A stretch of 64,000 nucleotides of DNA from Flavobacterium kayseriense (GCF_014305095.1 NZ_JACRUI010000005.1:62001-126000), one strand, 5' to 3'; shown: positions 1 to 9,412, counted from the stretch's first letter. Numbers and translations: made by a program. Notes: generated by a model from the letters alone, not told the origin.

Positions 1-1104
1 CTCAACGCAATTAAAGGAATTAGTGATATATTGAAAAGTGATAAATTAAATGAGGAACACTATAAACTATTAGAATTAATGGATTACTCTTCTAACCATT
101 TATTAGCCTTAGTGAATAACATACTTGATTTCACCAAATTAAACGATGGAGCATTTACGTTGCAACCATCAGAATTTAACTTAAATCAATCTATAGAATC
201 TATTTTTAAAATGAATGAAACGAAAGCTAAAGACAAAGGATTAGATTTTGTTTTAGATATTGCAGACAACATACCAATCACTCTTTATGGCGATAAAAAC
301 CGAATAGATCAAATAATATTAAATCTACTAAATAACGCTCTTGAATACACCGACAGTGGATTTGTAAAATTATGCGTAAAAGGAGAATTTAGCACCGAGC
401 CAAGTAAGGATTTTGTAGTACAGTTTACAGTTGCCGATAGCGGGAAGGGTATTGAAAAAGCGTTGCGTAAAAAACTGTTTGTAAAATACAGTACTTCTAG
501 CGCAACAAAAAACAGCATGGGTCTTGGCTTGACTATTTCGAAAGGATTAATTGAATTAATGAACGGAACTATCAATTACAAATCTAAAGTCAATAAAGGG
601 ACTAATTTCACTGTTACCATCCCGTTGCCCCTACAGGAAGAAAATGTAAATAGTCAAGAAAACATTGAAATTACGACTAATTTAAGGAACTTAAAGATCT
701 TGTTAGCCGACGATAACAAAATTAACTTACTAATTTTAGAAAAACAATTAATCAGAAGTTTAAATAATAGCAGTATAGCTATTGCATATAATGGACTAGA
801 AGCAGTAAATCTTATTAAAGCAAACGATTACGATGTAGTCTTAATGGATATTGTAATGCCAGTTATGGATGGAATTTCGGCGTCACTTATAATTAGAAAT
901 CTAGAGGATGAACTAAAGCGAAATATTCCAATAATTGCTTTAACAGCAAACGTCGGGGAAAATGAATTTAGGAGATGTTTAGATGCTGGTATGAATAAAG
1001 TACTTACAAAGCCATTCGAAATAAACTCTTTAATTAAAGTGATTACAAAAGAAATAGAGGGATATAGGTTGAAAAACACTAAAAAAAAAGAATATACACT
1101 CTAA
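1..1104 (+). CDS. Hybrid sensor histidine kinase/response regulator, C-terminal part (5' truncated by window edge)
   Basis: The reading frame is open from base 1, so the gene begins upstream of the window. The first visible residues (LNAIKGISDIL) are the helix just after the phospho-acceptor His of a HisKA domain; the His itself is outside. The HATPase_c domain follows, with an N box (ILNLLNNALEYT), a G1 box (DSGKGI) and a G2 box (GLGLTISKGL). A receiver domain closes the protein: LLADDN acidic pocket, phospho-acceptor Asp in VLMDIVMP (codon 847-849), and conserved Lys in LTKPF (codon 1009-1011). The product would phosphorylate its own receiver or pass phosphate on. Input domains and target are not visible. 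No output domain follows the receiver, so it may signal through a phosphorelay or protein contact. Confidence 0.93.
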   Translation, partial: LNAIKGISDILKSDKLNEEHYKLLELMDYSSNHLLALVNNILDFTKLNDGAFTLQPSEFNLNQSIESIFKMNETKAKDKGLDFVLDIADNIPITLYGDKNRIDQIILNLLNNALEYTDSGFVKLCVKGEFSTEPSKDFVVQFTVADSGKGIEKALRKKLFVKYSTSSATKNSMGLGLTISKGLIELMNGTINYKSKVNKGTNFTVTIPLPLQEENVNSQENIEITTNLRNLKILLADDNKINLLILEKQLIRSLNNSSIAIAYNGLEAVNLIKANDYDVVLMDIVMPVMDGISASLIIRNLEDELKRNIPIIALTANVGENEFRRCLDAGMNKVLTKPFEINSLIKVITKEIEGYRLKNTKKKEYTL

Positions 1105-1229
1105 TTAATTCCTTTTAAAACTGTAAAAACTTTGTGTGCTTACCTCAACTACATTACTCATAAACAATTTAGTACCTTATTCGCAATAAATAGTATTGTT
1201 CATTTTTTTACAATAAATGTTTTAGGCAT

Positions 1230-1260
1230 AAAAAAACCAGCCATCACGACTGGTTTTTTT
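1230..1260. terminator. Rho-independent terminator, probably bidirectional
   Basis: A-run, stem AACCAG/CTGGTT with a 9-nt loop, then a T-run. It lies between two convergent genes, so it can end both the kinase transcript and the minus-strand gene at 1276-1995. Confidence 0.75.
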
Positions 1261-1275
1261 AAACAAATATACCTA

Positions 1276-1995
1276 TTATAAGTTCGTAAATAGGCTAGAG
1301 TCAAACGTACTTTTAACCACTACATTCTTTGGTCCGACATTTTCGTTTGGTCTATCATAAGATAATAAAATATTACCTTGCTTTTGATAATTATTCCATG
1401 GTTTCAAAAACTTAGGCTCTGCATCATTAAAATTTTGATAGTACGCCCACTGTTGCACTAAATGATCTTCTTGACCTACATAAACCCAATATTTATTTTC
1501 TGGAGTAACACCAACTCCCTCGAAGGTAAGTTGTAAAACATCAGCAACTTTACCACTTGGTAGGGTATCTGTTTTAACATAAGAAAGCGTAACTCCTGGA
1601 TCTTGCAATTTCCAAGGCATTACTAACCAATAAGCATCATTGATCCACCAATTTTTTCCCTTTTCTAATAAGGCGTTAGCTTTATTTTCATCCGTTACTA
1701 AAACGCCATTTTCGAACACCTTTCCTTTTAAAGTATTAATGTTCACAAGTATTACTTGATTAGCTGCTGGATTCTCCACTCTAACATCACCTGTCCATTT
1801 ATCCCACGCAAGTTTTCTATTAACAAAGTCCCATTGTATGAAACGAGTTGCATTGTAGTTCTCTTGACCACCCATAGCTAACAATATGTCTTTAACAATT
1901 GCATTAGCCTTTTTATCTTGTGCTTGTATAGTACCTAATGATACAGTAAAAACTACTGTTGCCGCTGCAATAACTGCTTTGATTCTATTTTTCAT
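1276..1995 (-). CDS. Exported protein of unknown function, LolA/DUF6503-like
   Basis: 239 aa with a clear signal peptide (basic MKNR start, hydrophobic core, cleavage near IQAQ-DKK). The mature part is rich in Trp and beta-strand patterns (FIQWDFVNRKLAWDKWTGDVRV; later NKYWVYVGQEDHLVQQW). This resembles the small periplasmic LolA-like fold proteins common in Flavobacteriaceae (DUF6503-type); I assign that by pattern only. No catalytic motif is visible. It is a single gene with its own terminator, convergent with the kinase. Function unknown; the fold suggests binding of a hydrophobic ligand. Confidence 0.6.
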   Translation of the reverse strand: MKNRIKAVIAAATVVFTVSLGTIQAQDKKANAIVKDILLAMGGQENYNATRFIQWDFVNRKLAWDKWTGDVRVENPAANQVILVNINTLKGKVFENGVLVTDENKANALLEKGKNWWINDAYWLVMPWKLQDPGVTLSYVKTDTLPSGKVADVLQLTFEGVGVTPENKYWVYVGQEDHLVQQWAYYQNFNDAEPKFLKPWNNYQKQGNILLSYDRPNENVGPKNVVVKSTFDSSLFTNL

Positions 1996-2178
1996 GTTTT
2001 GATTTTTTACTATTTTTAAATAACAAAAATAAGCACTTTAAATCTATTTATGATTTTAAACTTCATTCTATCTCTCTATATATAAATTGCCTTAGACAAT
2101 TACAAAACTAAATAAAGTAGCAACCTGTATTATAATTCATAATTTAGCATTATATAGTTGTCACTAAAAAACAAAAAA

Positions 2179-3111
2179 ATGCAAACAATATTAGGCGCAA
2201 ACGGAGTCATTGGTGAAGGATTAGCTCGAGAACTTAGAAAAAGCTACACGGACAAAATTAAACTAGTCGGCCGAAATCCTCAAAAAATTAACCCTGATGA
2301 TCTACTTTTTAAAGCCGACCTACTTGATCCAATCCAAGTTAATCTAGCATTAAAAGACACATCGATTGCTTACTTAACGGTTGGTCTTGCTTACGACTCG
2401 ACCGTATGGCTTCGTGATTGGGTTATAGTAATGAAAAATGTAGTAGCAGCTTGCAAAAACAACAATTGTAAACTTGTTTATTTTGATAATACGTATGCTT
2501 ACCCACAAGATAAGAGTATCCAAACAGAGGAAACTTCTCTTTCGTCATCGGGTAGTAAAGGAACTGGAAAACGTCTAGCTGCTGAACTACTACTGAAAGC
2601 AATCGATAGCAAGGAAATTCAAGCTATAATTTGTCGAGCTCCTGAATTTTATGGTCCCAGCAAAACCAAAGGATTTACCAATGCGATGATTTTCGAAAAT
2701 CTTAAAAATAGCAAAAAACCAAAGGTGTTCTTAAGAGATGATGTGTTACGCACCTTTATTTACACACCTGATGCTAGTAAAGCAATGGCTTTACTAGGGA
2801 ACAGCCCAGATACTTATGGTCAAACATGGCATTTACCTTGTGATGACAATCGATTAACGTATAAGCAATTTATAAGCGAAATAGAAAATCAACTAAATAA
2901 GAAGGTAAACTACACTGTTTTATCTCGCATTGTGCTAAAACTAGCTTCTTATTTTGATAAAAATCTAAGAGAAACTCACGAACTACTCCCTCGATATGGA
3001 ATCGATAATATATTTGATTCTACTAAATTTAAAAAAAGGTTTCCGGAATTTAAAACCACCACCTACGCAAATGGTATTCAAGCGATAATTAAAGATTTTA
3101 AAATTAAATAA
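2179..3111 (+). CDS. NAD(P)-dependent epimerase/dehydratase (extended SDR family)
   Basis: 310 aa from the ATG at 2179; an in-frame TTG 21 bases upstream is less plausible because the Rossmann strand starts directly after the ATG (MQTILGANGVIGEGLA, with the G-x-x-G-x-x-G pattern). A central segment has an SDR-like Tyr region (DNTYAYP) and the C-terminal half is a substrate-binding lobe. The family catalyses NAD(P)-dependent changes on nucleotide sugars or related substrates; the substrate cannot be read from sequence. Single gene on the plus strand. It could also be an atypical SDR without epimerase activity. Confidence 0.8.
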   Translation: MQTILGANGVIGEGLARELRKSYTDKIKLVGRNPQKINPDDLLFKADLLDPIQVNLALKDTSIAYLTVGLAYDSTVWLRDWVIVMKNVVAACKNNNCKLVYFDNTYAYPQDKSIQTEETSLSSSGSKGTGKRLAAELLLKAIDSKEIQAIICRAPEFYGPSKTKGFTNAMIFENLKNSKKPKVFLRDDVLRTFIYTPDASKAMALLGNSPDTYGQTWHLPCDDNRLTYKQFISEIENQLNKKVNYTVLSRIVLKLASYFDKNLRETHELLPRYGIDNIFDSTKFKKRFPEFKTTTYANGIQAIIKDFKIK

Positions 3112-3232
3112 TAATTCTAAACGCAAGTAATTACTCAAGAGTAGCTTTCAGAAATCTCGATTTACTACAACCTAAACAATAGCCTTTCATGGATTAACTA
3201 AGTCTTCACTTTTAAAACTTTGTAAAATTCAC

Positions 3233-3240
3233 TATTTTTG
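3233..3240 (+). promoter_or_regulatory. -7 promoter box for aguB
   Basis: TATTTTTG matches the Bacteroidetes -7 consensus TAnnTTTG, 18 bases before the ATG at 3259. No clear -33 TTTG was seen at the expected distance. Confidence 0.5.
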
Positions 3241-3258
3241 CACTCTAAATAATATGTC

Positions 3259-4146
3259 ATGCCAAATAAGAAATATAAAATTGCCGTAATTCAGTTAAAT
3301 CTGAATGATATTGCTGAAAATAACCTGAAAAAATGCCTTAAATGGGTTCGAGATGCTGCAAACCAAGGCGCTGAAGTAATCTCACTTCCGGAACTATACA
3401 GTAGTCATTATTTTTGTCAGAGCGAAGATGTTGATAATTTTGAATTAGCAGAGCCCTTATATAGCACTTCTTTTATTGCATTTAGTGCGCTTGCAAAAGA
3501 ATTAGGTGTGGTGATAATCGTACCATTTTTCGAAAAAAGAATGGCTGGAATTTACCATAACAGTGCATACATTATCGATACGGATGGTTCTGAAGCTGGT
3601 CTATACCGAAAAATGCACATTCCAGACGATCCTTACTTTTATGAAAAATTCTATTTTACTCCTGGAGATTTAGGTTTTAAAACTATTCCTACTCAAAAAG
3701 GAAAAGTGGGTACGTTGATTTGTTGGGACCAGTGGTATCCTGAAGCGGCTCGATTAACAGCCCTCAAAGGAGCCGAAGTTTTATTTTACCCAACGGCTAT
3801 TGGCTGGCATCCAGGAGAGAAAGAACAATATGGTGCAAATCAATATGGTGCTTGGATGAATGTTATGAAAGGACACGCCGTAGCAAACGGGGTTTACGTC
3901 GCCGCTGCAAACCGTATAGGGTTAGAAAAATACTTACCAAACACTGACGGAATTGAATTTTGGGGAGCATCATTTATTGCAGGACCGCAAGGCGAAATTT
4001 TAGCACAAGCATCTCATGATAAAGAAGAGATATTAATTGCCGAGGTAGATCTTGACCTACAAGAGAATGTTCGTCAAAACTGGCCTTTCTTCAGAGACAG
4101 ACGAATCGATGCCTTTGGAGACATTACTAAAAGAGCCATAGACTAA
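3259..4146 (+). CDS. aguB: N-carbamoylputrescine amidase
   Basis: 295 aa, nitrilase/carbon-nitrogen hydrolase superfamily. The catalytic triad is readable: Glu45 in SLPELYSS, Lys118 in YRKMHIPDD and Cys155 in LICWDQWYPEAAR. The length and the ICWDQWYPEAAR motif fit N-carbamoylputrescine amidase, which converts N-carbamoylputrescine to putrescine, CO2 and ammonia in the cytoplasm. The enzyme for the previous step, agmatine deiminase, lies at 5947-6987 on the same strand. The two genes are separated by an opposite-strand lipoprotein gene and have separate promoters, so they are not one operon. An out-of-frame ATG at 3254 precedes the start and leads to a short dead end. Confidence 0.92.
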   Translation: MPNKKYKIAVIQLNLNDIAENNLKKCLKWVRDAANQGAEVISLPELYSSHYFCQSEDVDNFELAEPLYSTSFIAFSALAKELGVVIIVPFFEKRMAGIYHNSAYIIDTDGSEAGLYRKMHIPDDPYFYEKFYFTPGDLGFKTIPTQKGKVGTLICWDQWYPEAARLTALKGAEVLFYPTAIGWHPGEKEQYGANQYGAWMNVMKGHAVANGVYVAAANRIGLEKYLPNTDGIEFWGASFIAGPQGEILAQASHDKEEILIAEVDLDLQENVRQNWPFFRDRRIDAFGDITKRAID

Positions 4147-4168
4147 ACAGTTAGTTTGTAAAATAAAC

Positions 4169-4201
4169 AAGGGCCTAGAGTTAAAGTAACTCTAGGCCCT
4201 T
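4169..4201. terminator. Bidirectional terminator after aguB
   Basis: Perfect 15-bp stem (AAGGGCCTAGAGTTA paired with its complement) around a 3-nt loop, between the convergent ends of aguB and the gene at 4220-5746. Confidence 0.85.
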
Positions 4202-4219
4202 ATAATTTAGAGCTAGTAT

Positions 4220-5746
4220 TTAGTTTAAATTTGGTTGGTAAATTTTTACCGTACCATCTCCCTCACTACTTACGACTAACAAGCTTCTCTTTGTTGGACT
4301 TTTTGATGCAGGAATAAATAACAAACCTTCAGGTGCATCTCCTGTTTTTAGCGTTTGTAAATAAATAGGTGAACTTGGATTAGTGACATCATAAATCATA
4401 CAATTGTCTGTTCTTTCAAGTCCTACAAATAAGATGTTTTTATTCCCCATCTTTACTGTAATAACACTTTCTGGCTCCGCGCCCTTGTCATCACTTCGAT
4501 TATCGTCATACGTGCCAAAAGCAAATGCCTTGCTATCTAAATCATTTTTGCTATCAAATACCATGCTTCCCGTGGTACCGTTCCAAATTGAAAAAGACCT
4601 TCCTCCAAAACTTACTAGTTCGTCAATATCACCGTCGCCATCTGTATCTCCCATTTTGTTCACGATATTGAGCCTACCCATTTTAGCATCTTTCTTAATA
4701 GTAACCGCATCAGGAAAACGAGTAGGATCTAACACCACAGAACTGCTTCCTATTCTACTAACATCAACATAATTATCATATTCTCGTGCGTCACCTTCAT
4801 TTGCAGTAACAAAATAGGTAGTTCCGTTAACCTCAAAATTGCTAATAGCATCAGGCATGTACATCCCTTTAACATTCCATGGATTAAAAGCAATACTTCC
4901 ATCTTTATCACTGATATCAATTCCATTTGCCACATTATTATAATCTTTCAGTCCAAGAGCAAAAACAGAGGTGATTTTTTTCGAAAGTAAATCTACCTTG
5001 GCGACACCATTATTTTCTTGCAGTGTAACCCAAGCCGTCTTGGAATCAGCAGAAATTGTTATATATTCAGGTTCAATATCCTTCGCAAAATCATTAGATG
5101 GACTTGATATTTTAAAGCCATTTGCTTTTAGCGCCGGTAATTGGTTACTAAACGAACTAAAATTTAAGGTGGTCACAGCATAATTATTAGTAACCTCTAT
5201 GATAGAAATGCTCCCCTCAGGATCTACAGCATAATCACTGCTCGGCTCTCCCTCATTTGCAGTCATTATATACTTTCCGTCAGGTGAGAAAACCACCATA
5301 TCCGGCAATGAGCCTACCGTAATCTCTTTAATTACGCGATAATCAGCAGTATCAAATACTACTACTTTTCCTAATGCTTGTTTATTAGGACTTGCCTCAA
5401 GAGCCACCGCTAGTTTACCGTTGTGAGTAGCAACACTATTAGAAGCCCCATTAAAACGTGTCAAATCTATTTGTCCAATGATTTTTGGATTTGTTGGGTC
5501 AGATAAATCTATTACATCGATTCTATTTGTACCACTATTATTCACTGTAAATAGTTTTTTAGATACTTCATCATAAGAACTAATTTCTGCTGCACCCGCT
5601 CCTCCAATAGTAATTGATGCTATTTCATTAAATGCCGCAGGGTTTTCATTTACTAAATCATCGATAGAATTAGTATTAGAATCGTTATTAGAGCAGCTTA
5701 CTAGTAAACTACTTGCCATTAAAAATAGTAATGCGTAATTTTTCAT
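4220..5746 (-). CDS. Choice-of-anchor I family beta-propeller lipoprotein
   Basis: 508 aa. The N-terminus is a lipoprotein signal (hydrophobic core, lipobox LVSC, Cys18). The mature part is built of repeated propeller blades: KLFTVNNSGTNRIDVIDLSDP, KVVVFDTADYRVIKEITVG, KYIMTANEGEPSSDY, TYFVTANEGDAREY. The paired 'ANEGEP' and 'ANEGDAREY' segments are characteristic of the choice-of-anchor I domain. A Ca-binding-like DTDGDGDIDE loop sits near residue 370. The protein should be membrane-anchored and face the periplasm or outside. Relatives are sometimes called alkaline-phosphatase-like, but no phosphatase active site is visible. It lies between aguB and aguA on the opposite strand, with no evident metabolic link. 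Confidence 0.85.
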   Translation of the reverse strand: MKNYALLFLMASSLLVSCSNNDSNTNSIDDLVNENPAAFNEIASITIGGAGAAEISSYDEVSKKLFTVNNSGTNRIDVIDLSDPTNPKIIGQIDLTRFNGASNSVATHNGKLAVALEASPNKQALGKVVVFDTADYRVIKEITVGSLPDMVVFSPDGKYIMTANEGEPSSDYAVDPEGSISIIEVTNNYAVTTLNFSSFSNQLPALKANGFKISSPSNDFAKDIEPEYITISADSKTAWVTLQENNGVAKVDLLSKKITSVFALGLKDYNNVANGIDISDKDGSIAFNPWNVKGMYMPDAISNFEVNGTTYFVTANEGDAREYDNYVDVSRIGSSSVVLDPTRFPDAVTIKKDAKMGRLNIVNKMGDTDGDGDIDELVSFGGRSFSIWNGTTGSMVFDSKNDLDSKAFAFGTYDDNRSDDKGAEPESVITVKMGNKNILFVGLERTDNCMIYDVTNPSSPIYLQTLKTGDAPEGLLFIPASKSPTKRSLLVVSSEGDGTVKIYQPNLN

Positions 5747-5915
5747 CTTGTTTGTTTCTTTTTTTAGGTTTAGCCAAATGTAAAAGGATGCTGCAAAAGA
5801 TAGATTAATAGAATATTACCGAATGTTTATTAAAAGGTAGCTTTCATAAAACTCCATTTTCAGATGGCACCAAACAGTGAATTGAAATTCATTTAATAAT
5901 AAAGACAATTTATTT

Positions 5916-5923
5916 TACCTTTG
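5916..5923 (+). promoter_or_regulatory. -7 promoter box for aguA
   Basis: TACCTTTG fits TAnnTTTG and lies 23 bases before the aguA ATG. Confidence 0.5.
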
Positions 5924-5946
5924 TTCTTCATAAAAACAAATGCACT

Positions 5947-6987
5947 ATGACTGAAAATAAAAGAAGGTTTCCTGCTGAATGGGAAAAGCAACAAGGTATT
6001 TTACTTTGCTTTCCGCATAATGGTAACGATTGGCCTGGAAAATATGAAGCCATTCAATGGGCTTTTGTTGAATTTATCAAAAAAGTAAGTCTGTATGAAA
6101 CTGTTTTTTTAGTAGTTGCTGACCAGAAGTTGCAAGATAAAGTAAGTGATATGCTCGACAGAGCAAGAGTAGATCTATCCAAAGTTTCGTTTATTATTCA
6201 GAAAACAAATAGAAGCTGGATGCGAGACTCAGGGCCTATTGTAGTTTACAACGGAACCGAAAGAGAAGCATTAAATTTTAATTTTAATGGCTGGGCTAAA
6301 TATAAAAACTATCAGTTAGACAAAAATGTACCAGCAAAAGTGGCAGCAACTTTAAGTATGCCATTGACTCAGGTTATGTACAAAGGCAAGCCTGTAATTG
6401 TTGAGGGTGGAGCTATCGATGTAAACGGAAGAGGAACATTATTAACCTCTGAAGAGTGTTTGATGCATCCTACTATTCAAGTACGAAATGAAGGTTTTAC
6501 AAAAGAAGATTACGAGGCCGTTTTTAAAGAATACCTGGGAATCACCAATGTAATTTGGTTAGGAGACGGAATTGCTGGGGATGATACTCATGGTCATATC
6601 GATGACTTATGTCGTTTTATAAACGAAGACACGATCGTGACTATCGTTGAAACGAATCCAGAGGATGACAATTATATACCTTTACAAGATAACTTGAAAC
6701 GTTTGCAAAAGGCTAAATTAGAAAACGGAAAATCACCGGTAATCGTTGCGCTACCTATGCCTAAACGATTAGATTTTGAAGATCTTCGTTTACCTGCTAG
6801 TTATGCTAACTTTTTAATTTTGAATAACTGTGTTTTGATGCCTACATTTAACGATCCTAATGATCGAGTAGCTTTAAATATTCTAGCGGCTTGTTTTCCG
6901 GATCGTGAAATTATAGGGATTAGTGCCATTGACCTTATTTGGGGCTTTGGTACCCTACATTGCTTAAGCCAGCAAATACCTGCTTAA
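5947..6987 (+). CDS. aguA: Agmatine deiminase
   Basis: 346 aa, peptidyl-arginine-deiminase superfamily (guanidine-modifying enzymes). Visible motifs are WMRDSGPI, VEGGAIDVNG, DDTHGHIDDLCRF and the C-terminal GFGTLHCLSQQ, whose Cys339 is the expected nucleophile. The reaction is agmatine + water to N-carbamoylputrescine + ammonia, cytoplasmic. Together with aguB this gives a complete route from agmatine to putrescine. The arginine decarboxylase that would supply agmatine is not in the window. Confidence 0.93.
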   Translation: MTENKRRFPAEWEKQQGILLCFPHNGNDWPGKYEAIQWAFVEFIKKVSLYETVFLVVADQKLQDKVSDMLDRARVDLSKVSFIIQKTNRSWMRDSGPIVVYNGTEREALNFNFNGWAKYKNYQLDKNVPAKVAATLSMPLTQVMYKGKPVIVEGGAIDVNGRGTLLTSEECLMHPTIQVRNEGFTKEDYEAVFKEYLGITNVIWLGDGIAGDDTHGHIDDLCRFINEDTIVTIVETNPEDDNYIPLQDNLKRLQKAKLENGKSPVIVALPMPKRLDFEDLRLPASYANFLILNNCVLMPTFNDPNDRVALNILAACFPDREIIGISAIDLIWGFGTLHCLSQQIPA

Positions 6988-7007
6988 AAAGCAGCAAATT
7001 AGTATAA

Positions 7008-7038
7008 CAAAAAACACCAGCTATTGCTGGTGTTTTTT
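7008..7038. terminator. Bidirectional terminator after aguA
   Basis: A-run, stem ACACCAGC/GCTGGTGT with a 4-nt loop, T-run; placed between convergent genes. Confidence 0.85.
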
Positions 7039-7058
7039 TATTGTTACAAATGAAGATA

Positions 7059-7901
7059 TTATTTACTCCATTCAGAGATACTATCTTTATTCATTTTTAC
7101 ATAATCTTGGTTCCCTGCGACCTCTGAAGCTTTTAGAGAAAGTTTAGCGGTTTCAGTTGCTCCTTGTTTATCTCCTTGTTTTGCTTGAATCAATGATTTT
7201 AAACGTAGGTAGTAAAAAGGTTTATCAGCGCTTAATTCTAAAGCTTTATCGATATACGTTCTTGCTTTTGCAATATCCCCATTAGATTGTAAAAAATACT
7301 GAGCTGATCCAAAATAATCAGCTGCAGATGGACCTGCTAATACTTTCTCAATGCTAGCAATAGCTATTTTTTGTGTAGGAACTTCAAATTTTATTGCTGC
7401 ATATGAGTTTTCCCAAGAGATCGCTAAATTTGCAGAGTTGTTCGTTAATGCACTAAAACCAATCGTAAAAGTGTCTACTGCTTTTTGCAATGCTTCTTCC
7501 TTAACGGTTGTTCTTAACGCTACGTTTGCTTCTTTAAACTCAGCTGGATTTCCCCAATTGTCGGTAGCCGTATAAAAGATCACTTCCCAGCTTTGAATAC
7601 TTGGAATAGTGTACAGAGCATATTTTCCTTTTTTTAATGTTTTACCATCAATCATAACATCATCACTAAATGAAACTGTAGTGTTTTCATTAGCACCTGT
7701 TCTCCACAATTGACCAAAAGGAACTAAATTACCAAAAACAGCTCTTCCTTTAGCAGAAGGACGTGAGTAAACTACTTCTACATCTGTTAGACCCACCACT
7801 TGATTAATAACAGATTTTGGACTCGCTTGCGGAGTTTTTACTTGTGCTTCCAGTGTAAACTGCGTGATTATAATCACTAAAGCAAGGAGAATCTTTTTCA
7901 T
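7059..7901 (-). CDS. DUF2911 domain exported protein with C-terminal TPR-like region
   Basis: 280 aa with a signal peptide (MKKILLALVIIITQ..., cleavage near LEAQ). Residues about 20-170 match the DUF2911 pattern (VVYSRPSAKGR, FGQLWRTGANENTT, LKKGKYALYTIP, ATDNWGNP). The last 90 residues look like one or two TPR helices (AKARTYIDKALELSADKPFYYLRLKSL). DUF2911 proteins are common in Bacteroidetes and have no established function. It is the last gene of a minus-strand run; its own upstream -7 box suggests it can also be transcribed alone. Confidence 0.82.
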   Translation of the reverse strand: MKKILLALVIIITQFTLEAQVKTPQASPKSVINQVVGLTDVEVVYSRPSAKGRAVFGNLVPFGQLWRTGANENTTVSFSDDVMIDGKTLKKGKYALYTIPSIQSWEVIFYTATDNWGNPAEFKEANVALRTTVKEEALQKAVDTFTIGFSALTNNSANLAISWENSYAAIKFEVPTQKIAIASIEKVLAGPSAADYFGSAQYFLQSNGDIAKARTYIDKALELSADKPFYYLRLKSLIQAKQGDKQGATETAKLSLKASEVAGNQDYVKMNKDSISEWSK

Positions 7902-7929
7902 GTTTTATCTTTTTTGATTTTTATTTTTC

Positions 7930-7937
7930 CAAAATTA
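7930..7937 (-). promoter_or_regulatory. -7 promoter box for the DUF2911 gene
   Basis: On the minus strand TAATTTTG fits TAnnTTTG, 28 bases before the start codon. Confidence 0.45.
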
Positions 7938-7959
7938 CGAATTCAGAAACTCTAATTTG

Positions 7960-8634
7960 TTAATTATTACTTAATTTGGAACCTAATTCTTGTATTACCT
8001 TACAATTTAGCTCTTTAAAATGATTAACAATCACATCCGCTTCTGATAAATCTTGTGCCACAGAGTGCAAACTATTGTAACCAACACAAAAAATACCTGC
8101 CGCTTTTGCTGCCTTAATACCGTTTGTACTGTCTTCGATTACGATACAATTTTCTTTAGGTGCTATCGATAGACTAGCCGCATGCTCAAAAATCGCAGGA
8201 TGTGGTTTAGACTTCGGAAAGTCTTCTCCACTTACTTTATGTGTAAAATAGAGGTCTAAGCTAAAACGATTAAAAACACGTGCAATAGTAACTTTAGAGG
8301 CAGATGAAGCTAATATTAATTGGACGCCATTACCATGTAAATCTACAATAAGGTCGCGAACACCTTCTAGTAACTCTAAATCTTTTTTCGTATCAAAAGC
8401 GTCGTTGAATATCGTACGCTTGCGCTGAATCATGTCTTCGACATCCTGCACTAACCCAAATGTTTCTTTTACTTTTTGAAACGTATTCCTAGTCGAAAAT
8501 CCAGTAAATGAACTATACATCTCCTCGGTAACGTTTATATTTAGTTCTGCAAATTGCTTAAAATAGGCATAGCGGTGTACTGGCTCTGTATCTACTATAA
8601 CACCATCCATATCAAAGATTACTGTTTCTATCAT
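7960..8634 (-). CDS. HAD-superfamily hydrolase, beta-phosphoglucomutase-like
   Basis: 224 aa. Motif I is FDMDGVIVDTEP near the N-terminus (nucleophile Asp and the acid/base Asp two residues later), motif II is in LILASSAS, motif III Lys is in FPKSKPHP and motif IV is VIEDSTNGIKAAKAAG. An alpha-helical cap lies between motifs I and II. This is the subfamily of beta-phosphoglucomutases and sugar-phosphate phosphatases; the exact substrate is not determined. It is co-oriented with tcdA upstream (61-base gap). Confidence 0.88.
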   Translation of the reverse strand: MIETVIFDMDGVIVDTEPVHRYAYFKQFAELNINVTEEMYSSFTGFSTRNTFQKVKETFGLVQDVEDMIQRKRTIFNDAFDTKKDLELLEGVRDLIVDLHGNGVQLILASSASKVTIARVFNRFSLDLYFTHKVSGEDFPKSKPHPAIFEHAASLSIAPKENCIVIEDSTNGIKAAKAAGIFCVGYNSLHSVAQDLSEADVIVNHFKELNCKVIQELGSKLSNN

Positions 8635-8695
8635 ATTCTTGTAAATTTTAAAAGGTAATTGCTATTATCTACTTTACTTTGTTGTTTAGAATCAA

Positions 8696-9412
8696 TTACT
8701 CTTTTTTTAATAAATAACGAATAACAGTCTCTGCAGCATACAAACCAAACAATCCTGGCATATAGCTGTTAGTTCCGTAAAACGACTTTTTAAAATTAGA
8801 TCCGTCAGTCATTTTTAAACTGCTGTCATCTTGTATTTCAGAGGAGAAGACTACTTTTAGCTTATCTATTTTATGCTCTTTTAAGCGACGGCGAATGGTT
8901 TTTGCTAAAAAGCAATTCTCTGTATTATTAATGTCAGCTACCTTAACTTTCGATGCTTCCATTTTACCTCCTGCTCCCATACTTGAGATTATCTTCACCC
9001 TTTTACGTTTTGCCGCAATAATTAAGTTTAGCTTAGGTGTGATGCTATCAATACAATCTAATACATAATCATAATCAGCTGTTACTGTCGCAAGCGCACG
9101 CTCAGGTGATAAAAACTCTTGCAAACGCGTTAGTTTTAGTTCTGGATTAATATCCATCAAGCGATCACCAACAAGGGTTACTTTAGGCTGGCCTACTGTA
9201 GAATGTAAAGCTGGTAATTGTCTATTTATGTTAGTAATGTCAATGACATCACCATCTACAATAGTCATTGTCCCCACTCCTGCTCTTGCCAAAAATTCGG
9301 CAGCAAAAGATCCTACTCCACCAAGACCTACTACTAACACATTTGCTTTTTGCAATTTATCTAAACCCTCTTTCTTAAATAATAGTTCAGCTCTCTCTGT
9401 CCACTCTGCCAT
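8696..9412 (-). CDS. tcdA: tRNA threonylcarbamoyladenosine dehydratase (ThiF/E1-like)
   Basis: 238 aa. The N-terminus has a nucleotide-binding motif (VLVVGLGGVGSFAAEFLARAG) followed by IVDGDVIDITNINRQ, the adenylation signature of E1-like enzymes of the TcdA group. Expected reaction: ATP-dependent cyclisation of t6A to ct6A at position 37 of tRNAs, cytoplasmic. The protein is slightly shorter than E. coli TcdA. It lies between a TatD-like hydrolase gene and a HAD gene on the same strand; the group is probably co-transcribed. Confidence 0.88.
   Translation of the reverse strand: MAEWTERAELLFKKEGLDKLQKANVLVVGLGGVGSFAAEFLARAGVGTMTIVDGDVIDITNINRQLPALHSTVGQPKVTLVGDRLMDINPELKLTRLQEFLSPERALATVTADYDYVLDCIDSITPKLNLIIAAKRKRVKIISSMGAGGKMEASKVKVADINNTENCFLAKTIRRRLKEHKIDKLKVVFSSEIQDDSSLKMTDGSNFKKSFYGTNSYMPGLFGLYAAETVIRYLLKKE

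Noticed and set aside
2158..2178. TTG start extending the epimerase gene
   Set aside because: The Rossmann strand begins directly after the ATG at 2179; the extension adds a Lys/Asn run with no family precedent.
4750..4935. Short open frames inside large genes (for example here, and on the plus strand within gyrA and the RND gene)
   Set aside because: They overlap well-supported genes in other frames and have no independent start signals or recognisable protein patterns.
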